A DNA stretch of 59,369 nt from Acidimicrobiales bacterium (lineage in GTDB: Bacteria > Actinomycetota > Acidimicrobiia > Acidimicrobiales > RAAP-2): assembly GCA_015478655.1 (NCBI GenBank), contig JADMIJ010000016.1, positions 1 through 59,369 on the forward strand. Reading direction: 5' to 3'. The notes beneath the pieces were generated by a model. It was not told the DNA's origin and did no database searches. It saw only the letters and a list, made by a program, of their open reading frames with translations. Position numbers and translations under genes: made by a program. Position 1 is the first letter of the stretch, and each line of letters begins with the position of its first letter. Below are positions 25,718 through 32,502 of this stretch, one piece after another.

Positions 25718-26901
25718 GTGACCAGTTCCCGCCGGGGCATCGAGAGCTCGACCTCGGCGCCCTCACCGACCGACGAGCGGATGACCACCGAGCCCCCGAA
25801 ACGGGTCATGCGGGCCCGGATCGACTGGGCGATGCCCTGGCGGTCCTCGGGGACGGCCTCCGGGTCGAAGCCCTGCCCCCGATCGCGGACGTAGAGCATG
25901 ACGGCGTCCCGCTCGACTTCGGCGTAGACGGAGACCTGTCCGGCTCCCGACCACTTGGCGGCGTTGACGATGGCCTCGCGGGAGGCATCGAGCAGCGCCC
26001 TCAGTCCGTCGGTGAGCTCGCAGTCGCCGACCACCACCACATGCACCGCGATGCCGTGATCGGCTTCGATCAGCCGCTGGATCAGGCCGATGCCCTCGGC
26101 CAGCGTCTTCGCCTCCTCACCGACGGTGCCCGGGGGCCGGCCCTCGAACAACCATGACCGGAGCTCCCGCTCCTGGGCGCGGGCCAGGCGCACCACATGC
26201 TGGGGGTCGTCGGCCGAGCGCTGGATGAGGGCCAGGGTCTGGAGGACCGAGTCGTGCACGTGCGCCGCCATCTGGGAGCGCTCCTCGGCCATGGCCCGCG
26301 CCTGGCGTTCGGACATCAGGTCGCGCACGAGACTCAGCCACCAGGGGCCGAAGACAACCACGATCGCGGCGATGACCAGGAGGGCGCCGCCGACCGGTCG
26401 CAAGGCCGCACTGCTGGGGTGCCCCAGCATCAGGACCAGGAGGCCACCGACACCCAGCACGATGCCCAGCGCCACGCGCACGATCAGAGTCCTGCGTGTG
26501 TGGCGGTCTGCGCCGGTGTGGAGCATGGGGATCAGGTCGTCATTGATCCACACCCTCTCGGCCTCGCTGGCGTTGCGCCGGATCAGGATGGCTCCGCCGG
26601 CGGCCAGGAACACCGGCCAGCTGAACGATCCCAGGTAGCCGATGTGCAGGGCTGCGGCCACGATCTGCACCACGACGAGAGCCGGAATGATGGCGATGAC
26701 CAGTCGGATGCCCCGCCGATCGGTGACGGCACGGGAGAAGATGGTCGTGGTCTCGCCCTGGAGGGGCAGGAGGAGCCACGCCAGGGCGTAGACGAGGACG
26801 CCCACGCCGCTCCCCAGTGAGAGCAGGACGAATCCGATCCGGACCAGGGTGACGTCGATGCCCGCGGCAAGGGAGATGCCGCCACAGACGCCGGCCAGCA
26901 C
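25714..26901 (-). CDS. PspC-domain sensor histidine kinase
   Basis: A membrane kinase of at least 395 residues. A PspC domain at the extreme N-terminus (LAGVCGGISLAAGIDVTLVRIGF) is followed by further helices to about 190. The HisKA_3 phosphorylation site is His216 in AHVHDSVLQ. The ATPase domain has the N box REAIVNAAKWSGA and G box DRGQGFDP. It pairs with the LuxR regulator in a LiaS/DesK-like envelope-stress system. The first usable start is GTG 26901, which trims the PspC domain; the frame stays open upstream to 27180 without any start codon, so the true N-terminus is unresolved. Confidence 0.88.
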   Translation of the reverse strand: MLAGVCGGISLAAGIDVTLVRIGFVLLSLGSGVGVLVYALAWLLLPLQGETTTIFSRAVTDRRGIRLVIAIIPALVVVQIVAAALHIGYLGSFSWPVFLAAGGAILIRRNASEAERVWINDDLIPMLHTGADRHTRRTLIVRVALGIVLGVGGLLVLMLGHPSSAALRPVGGALLVIAAIVVVFGPWWLSLVRDLMSERQARAMAEERSQMAAHVHDSVLQTLALIQRSADDPQHVVRLARAQERELRSWLFEGRPPGTVGEEAKTLAEGIGLIQRLIEADHGIAVHVVVVGDCELTDGLRALLDASREAIVNAAKWSGAGQVSVYAEVERDAVMLYVRDRGQGFDPEAVPEDRQGIAQSIRARMTRFGGSVVIRSSVGEGAEVELSMPRRELVT

Positions 26902-27242
26902 CCGCGTGTCCGAGCTTCGTCGGATGGGCCCCCGCCAGCGTCCGTGGAGGCGGTGGCCACGACGGCCATTCCGATGGGTCCATTCGGGCGGGCACCAGGA
27001 CCCGTGCCAACCCCGGTCTCCGCGCCACGACGTACTCGGGCGGCTGGCCGTCTGAGCCCGGTCGGCTCGGTCCCCGTCAGGCGCTTCTGTGCCGCGATCG
27101 GTGAATTCGGTGATACCCGATGATCGCGCACCGGGGTGTCGATGGCCATCAGGGATGACCCTGACTCGAGGGGGTCGGATTCAGGGTCCGACCAGGGTCA
27201 TTCCCGATTTCATCCCGCTCCGTCCGAGATCAAGCTGACGGC
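26902..27242. other. divergent regulatory region between kinase and pspC
   Basis: No complete gene is seen. The kinase frame stays open through 27180 but lacks ATG, GTG or TTG, so part of this stretch may encode the kinase N-terminus. The remainder carries the CAGGGTC/GACCCTG repeat cluster. Confidence 0.55.
27149..27199. promoter_or_regulatory. cluster of GACCCTG/CAGGGTC motifs
   Basis: TCAGGG-ATGA-CCCTGA (27149-27164) is an inverted repeat containing GACCCTG (27157-27163). Two direct copies of CAGGGTC follow at 27182-27188 and 27193-27199, exactly 11 bp apart, one helical turn. The cluster lies between the two-component genes and divergent pspC, the natural binding place for the LuxR-type regulator. 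Confidence 0.55.
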
Positions 27243-27566
27243 ATGGAACCTTCCGACTCTCACAGCGAAGCATCCGGGCCATCGGGTGGCGACCCCGACG
27301 CCTCCTCGGCCGGGGGCGGCACCGCCACGCTCCCCGGGGAGCGGCTCCACCGATCGCGGGACCATCGGATGCTGGCCGGCGTGGCGTCGGGCCTGGCCGA
27401 CTACTTCGACGTCGACCCGATGCTCGTCCGCATCGGATTCGTGGTGCTTACGCTGGTCGGCGGACTGGCCGTCCCCCTGTATCTGGCTGGGTGGATCCTG
27501 ATCCCGGAAGAGGGAGCCGACCTCTCGGTGGCCGAGGAGCTGCTCGCCCATGAGCGAGCCCGATGA
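27243..27566 (+). CDS. PspC-domain membrane protein
   Basis: A 107-residue protein. A disordered Ser/Gly-rich N-terminus leads to a PspC domain (about 38-92) with RMLAGVASGLADYFDVDPMLVRIGFVVL and a second hydrophobic stretch ending LAGWILIPEE. PspC proteins sense or buffer membrane stress and signal to partner kinases. It is divergent from a kinase that carries its own PspC domain and is followed by a DUF1707 gene, a known actinobacterial envelope-stress neighbourhood. No ribosome binding site is clear. Confidence 0.88.
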   Translation: MEPSDSHSEASGPSGGDPDASSAGGGTATLPGERLHRSRDHRMLAGVASGLADYFDVDPMLVRIGFVVLTLVGGLAVPLYLAGWILIPEEGADLSVAEELLAHERAR

Positions 27567-27609
27567 CCTCAGGGCCCCGTTCATCCGGATCGATCTGAGA
27601 GGACACACA

Positions 27610-28050
27610 ATGCGCTACCGCTGGGACCCCGCCTACCCGACCCGTGGCTACCGGGCCAGCCCCTCCGCCGACAGCGACCTCCGAGCCTCCGACCTCGAGC
27701 GCAACGAGGTGGCCGACAAGCTGTCCCGCCACTTCGCCGACGGACGACTCGACCAGCCTGAGTTCAAGGCGCGCCTCGACAGGGCGATCGGGGCCAAGAC
27801 CCGCGGCGACCTCGACGGCCTGTTCGACGACCTCCCCCGGTTGGCCGACGAGCCGCCGCCACCGCGGTCACGCCGTCGTCGGCTCATCCCCTTGGTCTTC
27901 ATCATCGCCCTCGTGGCCGTGGTGGCGTCTTCGACCATCGAGGCGGTGCATGTCCCCTGGTTGCTGGTGGTGCTGCTCGGCGTCTTCCTGTGGCACCGGG
28001 CCGGCCGCCACCGCCACGGCCACAGTGACCACATGGAGATCGGCCGGTAA
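27610..28050 (+). CDS. DUF1707 membrane protein
   Basis: A 146-residue protein. The DUF1707 (SHOCT-like) domain at about 27-80 reads LRASDLERNEVADKLSRHFADGRLDQPEFKARLDRAI, followed by an Arg patch and two hydrophobic segments (about 92-110 and 113-128) and a His-rich tail. The domain is common beside PspC and two-component genes and may mediate protein interaction. ATG 27610 has GAGAGG 7 nt upstream; an earlier in-frame ATG at 27550 overlaps pspC by 17 bp and is the alternative. Confidence 0.82.
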   Translation: MRYRWDPAYPTRGYRASPSADSDLRASDLERNEVADKLSRHFADGRLDQPEFKARLDRAIGAKTRGDLDGLFDDLPRLADEPPPPRSRRRRLIPLVFIIALVAVVASSTIEAVHVPWLLVVLLGVFLWHRAGRHRHGHSDHMEIGR

Positions 28051-28192
28051 GCACCCATGGCGCCGACACCCTACGAACGGGATTGCAAGCTCTTCCGCTC
28101 GAAGGAGCCGAGTCGCTTCCCGTCCGAGGCGCTGGCTCCAACTCCCCCGGGCCTGTGCGCCCCGGCCGCGGTCGGGCGCCGGCCGCCTGCGA

Positions 28193-29734
28193 TCACACCG
28201 GTGCGCCCGCTTCCCAACGGGCGCCGCCGATGGTCTCGAATTCGAGCTCGGGTTCCGGCATGGATTCCGGCTCGGTCTGCACATCGTGGCGCGATGTCCG
28301 GATGAGGCCGGCGGAGGCTCCGGCGGCCAGCAACAGCAGGATCGCACTGACGGTGAAGGCGGTCGTATAACCGTGGACCACCGCCGCCCGCGCCGTGGCA
28401 CGGGTGTGCACATGGCTGGCCACGAAGGTGGCTGCCGCTGAGGCGGCGATGGTGTTGAGCAGGGCGATCCCGAGGGTGCTGCCGACCTGTTGGGTGGTGT
28501 TGACCAGTGCGCTGGCTACCCCGGCGTCCTTCGGATCGACCCCGATGAGCGCGGTGCTGCTCATGGGGACGAAGGCCATGCCCATGCCGAAGCTCACGAT
28601 GATCTCGGGCAGCAGGATGTGGGCCAGATACGTGCTGTCGACGCCCAGGCGGGTGAACCACAAGAGGCCGGCGGAGCCCAGCAGGAGCCCGACCACCATC
28701 AGCGGCCGGGGGCCGGACCTCGGGAGCAGTCGGCTGGCCACGCCCGCACCGATGATGATCCCGCCCGAGAAGGGGAGGAAGGCGAACCCGGTCCGGAGGG
28801 CCGAGTAGCCGAGGGTCCCCTGGAAGAAGTAGGTGAGGAACAAGAAGGTGCCGAGCATGGCGCCCCCCACCAACAAAGCAGCCAGGTAGGCGCCGCCGCG
28901 GTTGCGGTCGAGCACCACCCGCAGGGGCAGGAGCGGGTGGGGGGAGCGCATCTCGATGGCCACGAAGGCAGTCAGCACGGCTACGGCGCCGGCCAGCAGC
29001 GCCAGCGTCAAGGACGCTCCCCATCCGTGGGTGCCGGCGGTGGTGAACCCGTACACGAGCAGGAACAGGCCTGCGGTGGCGGTGATGGCTCCCGGGACGT
29101 CGTAGCCGGATCGTGACGTCGCCCGGCTCTCGTTGATGACCCGGCTGGCGGCGAAGGCGGCGATGAGGGCGATGGGCACGTTGATGAGCAGCGTCCACCT
29201 CCACGACGCCAGTTGGGTCAGCGTGCCCCCGAGGACCAGCCCGATGGCGGCCCCGCCCCCGGAGATGCCGCCGTAGACGCCGAAGGCCCGGGCCCGCTCG
29301 TGGGGCTCGGTGAAGGTGACGGTGAGGAGTGAGAGGGCCGCCGGGGCCATGACGGCGGCGAAGGCACCCTGCAGGGCACGGGCGCCGAAGAGCATGGCCG
29401 AATTCTGGGCCAGCCCGCCGAGGGCGGACGCGGCGGCGAACCCCAGTAGCCCGACGAAGAACATCCGGCGCCGGCCCAGGTAGTCGGCGATCCGTCCGCC
29501 GAGCAGCAACAGGCTGCCGAAGGCCAATGTGTAGGCGGTCATGACCCACTGGCGGTTGGCCACCGAAATGTGCAGGGCCCGCTGGGCCGAGGGCAGGGCG
29601 ACGATGACGACCGAGGCGTCGAGGACGATCATCAGCTGGGCCACGGCGATCACCATCAGGGCCCAGTAGCGGCGAGGATCGGGCTGGTCGACCGGCTGCG
29701 GATCGCCTGGCCGGGCTAGTTCGGTGGTCGTCAT
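28193..29734 (-). CDS. DHA2/EmrB-type MFS multidrug transporter
   Basis: A 513-residue proton-driven exporter with about 14 transmembrane helices. Typical motifs are LDASVVIVALPSAQRAL in helix 1, GGRIADYLGRRRMF (motif A) and the motif C region GPAIG-like GISGGGAAIGLVLGG. Such pumps expel lipophilic drugs or antibiotics. ATG 29734 has an excellent AGGAG site. Its consensus promoter contains an operator and it is divergent from a TetR repressor, strongly suggesting drug-inducible expression. Confidence 0.93.
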   Translation of the reverse strand: MTTTELARPGDPQPVDQPDPRRYWALMVIAVAQLMIVLDASVVIVALPSAQRALHISVANRQWVMTAYTLAFGSLLLLGGRIADYLGRRRMFFVGLLGFAAASALGGLAQNSAMLFGARALQGAFAAVMAPAALSLLTVTFTEPHERARAFGVYGGISGGGAAIGLVLGGTLTQLASWRWTLLINVPIALIAAFAASRVINESRATSRSGYDVPGAITATAGLFLLVYGFTTAGTHGWGASLTLALLAGAVAVLTAFVAIEMRSPHPLLPLRVVLDRNRGGAYLAALLVGGAMLGTFLFLTYFFQGTLGYSALRTGFAFLPFSGGIIIGAGVASRLLPRSGPRPLMVVGLLLGSAGLLWFTRLGVDSTYLAHILLPEIIVSFGMGMAFVPMSSTALIGVDPKDAGVASALVNTTQQVGSTLGIALLNTIAASAAATFVASHVHTRATARAAVVHGYTTAFTVSAILLLLAAGASAGLIRTSRHDVQTEPESMPEPELEFETIGGARWEAGAPV

Positions 29735-29817
29735 GGGTGACTCCTTTGTTGGCCGCTGCTTGTTCCTCTTTGTCCTGGTTGCCTGGGTCAGGCCCTGGCT
29801 TTCCTGAACAGAACTGA

Positions 29818-29823
29818 TATACT
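29818..29823 (+). promoter_or_regulatory. possible -10 box of the tetR gene
   Basis: TATACT on the + strand lies about 125 bp before the TetR start. No matching -35 is found, so its use is uncertain. Confidence 0.35.
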
Positions 29824-29835
29824 CGGAGCGGTGGT

Positions 29836-29880
29836 TCCGGTTATCCGGACACTATACGGAACGACAGTTCCGGTTGTCAA
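29836..29880 (-). promoter_or_regulatory. MFS promoter with built-in TetR-type operators
   Basis: On the minus strand, -35 TTGACA (29880-29875) and -10 TATAGT (29856-29851) are 18 nt apart, near consensus. The inverted repeat CGGAAC-GACA-GTTCCG (29857-29872) fills the spacer. A second repeat, TCCGG-TTAT-CCGGA (29836-29849), covers the expected start point. Binding at either would block transcription. Confidence 0.8.
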
Positions 29881-29946
29881 GGTCACGAGAGGAATTCAAA
29901 TTGGTGGCCCGAGCCGGGGGATTGGTGTGGAGCCCAGGGGGATGAC

Positions 29947-30576
29947 GTGAACGAAGCCGGTGGTGTGACGACCGCGGTGCGCGGCGATGGCGAGGCGTCA
30001 GCTGACGAGGCGCCGGTGCGCCCCATGCGTGCCGATGCAGTGAGGAACCGCCGACTGATCCTGGAGGCGGCCGAGGAGGTATTCGCAGCCCAGGGGGTGT
30101 CGGCACCGATCGACGCCGTGGCCGAGCGGGCCGGCGTGGGTGTCGGGACCCTCTACCGCCACTTCCCCACCAAGGAGGCGCTGTTCGAGGCCATCGTCCT
30201 GACCCGGCTCGAGGAGCTGGTGGCGGCGGCCGCAGCGGGCGCCGAGCGCGACGATGCCGGCGAGGCATTCTTCTCGTTCCTCAGGACCTTTGCCGGCAAG
30301 CTCTCGAACAAGCACGATCTGATCGACGCCCTCGGCGCCGAGGGCATCGACATCAAGTCCCAGTGCGCCGGCATGGCCGGGGACCTCGAGTCGGGTGTCG
30401 AGACCATGATCCGTCGGGCCGAGGCCGCCGGTGCCGTCCGCGACGGCATCACCCCCAAAGAAGTGCTCGGCCTCGTGGTCGGCCTCTGCCAGGCGACCGA
30501 GCGCCCGGAGTTCGACGGCGTCTCCCGCCAGCGGATGGTGGATGTCGTGTGCGCCGGACTCCGTCCTCAGGCGTAG
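29947..30576 (+). CDS. TetR-family transcriptional repressor
   Basis: A 209-residue regulator. The helix-turn-helix (about 32-78) reads RRLILEAAEEVFAAQG...DAVAERAGVGVGTLYRHFPTKEALFEAIV. The C-terminal ligand domain resembles the SACE_7040/AcrR-like group with a conserved late segment (EVLGLVVGLCQATERP). GTG 29947 has GGGGGA upstream. It is divergent from a multidrug pump whose promoter contains two palindromes, the probable operators. Confidence 0.92.
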   Translation: MNEAGGVTTAVRGDGEASADEAPVRPMRADAVRNRRLILEAAEEVFAAQGVSAPIDAVAERAGVGVGTLYRHFPTKEALFEAIVLTRLEELVAAAAAGAERDDAGEAFFSFLRTFAGKLSNKHDLIDALGAEGIDIKSQCAGMAGDLESGVETMIRRAEAAGAVRDGITPKEVLGLVVGLCQATERPEFDGVSRQRMVDVVCAGLRPQA

Positions 30577-30600
30577 TCCTTCCGACGTGTCCCGTTCGTC

Positions 30601-30912
30601 GTGAAGGTGAAGGATGGCAACCGTGCCGTCCGCGCCCGATCGAGGCGTTCAACGCCGAGCTCCAGAAGGCAGGAGCGTGGGTGTTCGCCGGCGGCCTCCA
30701 GCCGCCCAGCACGGCCACGGTCGTGCGCGCCGCACGACGGCAAGGTGCTCACCACCGACGGTCTCTTCGCCGAGACCAAGGAGCAACTGGGAGGGTTCTG
30801 GGTCATCAAGGCAGCCGATATCGACGCCGCGCTCGACTGGTCGGCGAAGGCGTCGGAGGCGTGCGGGAATGCGGTCGAGGTCCGGCCCTTCCAGGAGACT
30901 CCCGGGGCGTAA
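30601..30912 (+). pseudogene. decayed YCII-family (DGPF) gene
   Basis: Two frames each encode part of a YCII/DGPF protein. EAFNAELQKAGAWVFAGGLQ and PPSTATVVR lie in the frame beginning 30642. DGKVLTTDGLFAETKEQLGG and FWVIKAADIDAALDWSAKAS lie in the frame of 30601, joined by a shift near 30730. The usual N-terminal strand (MKYMLLI-like) is absent in every frame. DGPF has become DGLF. The gene is probably inactive. YCII genes often precede an ECF sigma factor gene, and one lies just downstream on the other strand. Confidence 0.75.
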
Positions 30913-30951
30913 ACCGCGGGCCCTCGGTTCCGGCGCCTTTGTTTGCGGGCG

Positions 30952-31680
30952 CTATCGGGCCGTGGACGTCGTCGACGGCTTGGACGTGTCTTTGGCCACG
31001 ACCGTCACGTCCACGTGATAGCTCGAGTCTGCGCAGCCCGGTCCCGTGCAGGTGATCGAGACGACGGCGGAGCCGGATGCCAGTACGGGCACGAAGTCGG
31101 TGGTCGCGGTGCGGCCCGGGCCCGCTGAGGTGGGCCGGCGCTTCAGCGCCGCTCCCTTGGTGACCGTCGGCCTGCCCCAGGTCATGGTGGTCGACGACGT
31201 GAGGCTGAACTCGAGGACACCATCGGCGGGCACGTTCACCGGACTGATTCCGACGTTCGCATTGTCCTGCGCCCCGTAGGTGGCGGCGAGGCTGCCCTGG
31301 CGTTCGAGCGCACCGGCGTCGATGCATATCGCACGGGGGCGGCAGGCGCGGCCCGGACTGGAGCCGGAGGGCGCGCCGTTTGCAGCCTGGCCGCCGGAGC
31401 CGCCTGTGGCCGATCGGCTGGTGGCCTCAGGGCCCGGCCGGAGCAGCCCGGAGGCTGCGGGGCTCGAGGGTCGTGCGAGGGGCGAAGCCACCGTGTGCCT
31501 CGGCTCGGACGGCGCCACGGTCAAGAGTGAGGCCGCGAGGACGACGACCACTGCCGCCGCGGTGGCGAACCCGGCCGCCCGGCGACGGTGCCGCCGTTGG
31601 AGACGCTCGGCCCGATGGCCGACCTCGATCCTGAAGTGGTCCATGGATGCCGACGGCGAGGGTGCTTCGACGCTAGGCAT
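30952..31680 (-). CDS. probable anti-sigma factor or sigma-linked membrane protein
   Basis: A 242-residue protein whose ATG overlaps the ECF sigma gene stop by 8 bp. A short cytoplasmic part (1-33) precedes one membrane helix (about 35-55) and an extracytoplasmic Ser/Pro/Gly linker. The C-terminal domain contains four Cys (CRPRAIC, ITCTGPGC). It lacks a clear zinc anti-sigma HxxxCxxC motif, so the anti-sigma role is inferred from position and topology only. Confidence 0.65.
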   Translation of the reverse strand: MPSVEAPSPSASMDHFRIEVGHRAERLQRRHRRRAAGFATAAAVVVVLAASLLTVAPSEPRHTVASPLARPSSPAASGLLRPGPEATSRSATGGSGGQAANGAPSGSSPGRACRPRAICIDAGALERQGSLAATYGAQDNANVGISPVNVPADGVLEFSLTSSTTMTWGRPTVTKGAALKRRPTSAGPGRTATTDFVPVLASGSAVVSITCTGPGCADSSYHVDVTVVAKDTSKPSTTSTAR

Positions 31681-32209
31681 CGGTGATCTCCTCCAGGTCC
31701 TCGTCCTCGAGCTCCCGCCGGAGGGCGGCCAGTCCGCGTGAGGCGTGCTGCTTGACCGACCCGGTGGAGCAGCCCAGGGCGGCGGCGATCTCGCGTTCGC
31801 TCATGTCGAGGAAGTAGCGCAATGCGACCACCTCCCGTTGCCGCTTGGGCAGCTTGACGAGGGCCTGTCGTAGGGCGAACTCGTCCTCCGTCCGGTTGGT
31901 GGGCCCACTGGTGCGGGCACTGTTGTCGTGGCGTCGCCGTCGCTGGGCCCGCCGCCAGAGGTCGATGGCCCGGTGCACGGCGACGGTGACCACCCACCCG
32001 TCGGGGACGGGATCGAGCTTGTCCCACTCACGAAGGGCACGCGCCATGGTGTCCATGGCCACATCTTCTGCATCCTCTCGGCTCCTCAGGATCTGGAAGC
32101 TCGCCCGGTAGGCGCGCAGGAACAGGCGCTCGAAGGCTTCGTCATACCCTTGGGCCTGGGTCGTCTCCGCTTCGGGTGCGTCCGTGGCTTCGGGCGCCTC
32201 AGGGATCAC
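31673..32209 (-). CDS. ECF (SigE-like) RNA polymerase sigma factor
   Basis: A 178-residue group IV sigma factor. Region 2 is seen at about 22-90 (FERLFLRAYRASFQILRSREDAEDVAMDTMARAL) and region 4 at about 110-165 (LPKRQREVVALRYFLDMSEREIAAALGCSTGSVKQHASRGLAALRR). Its 3' end overlaps the gene for a membrane protein that probably regulates it. GTG 32209 is the only usable start. The target promoters cannot be predicted. Confidence 0.92.
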   Translation of the reverse strand: MIPEAPEATDAPEAETTQAQGYDEAFERLFLRAYRASFQILRSREDAEDVAMDTMARALREWDKLDPVPDGWVVTVAVHRAIDLWRRAQRRRRHDNSARTSGPTNRTEDEFALRQALVKLPKRQREVVALRYFLDMSEREIAAALGCSTGSVKQHASRGLAALRRELEDEDLEEITDA

Positions 32210-32429
32210 GCTTCATCGCCCTACATACGAATGAGGTGTCCGCCGCGTTGACAGCCCCACATGGTTGTTCTGGTGGGCGGGGCGGATCCCGGTGGGCACG
32301 GGGGACTCCTCTCGTCGACTACGGACGCCTTTGGTGGTCACGCCGGTCAACCCGTGCCGCGGGCCGGACGCCGGACCAGCGGCCACAGCCTCCCACCGGC
32401 GGCCTCCGGCCGGCTCCCGCTCGGGCCGG

Positions 32430-32435
32430 TAACAT
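32430..32435 (+). promoter_or_regulatory. possible -10 box of the CocE-type gene
   Basis: TAACAT lies about 67 nt before GTG 32503 and would give a short leader with a G-rich ribosome binding site. No -35 is evident. Confidence 0.3.
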
Positions 32436-32502
32436 CACACTCCGATGGCGGCCGTGCCATCGCGGGCAACGGCGCCCGACGACAGATCCGGGGGGATTGT
32501 CC

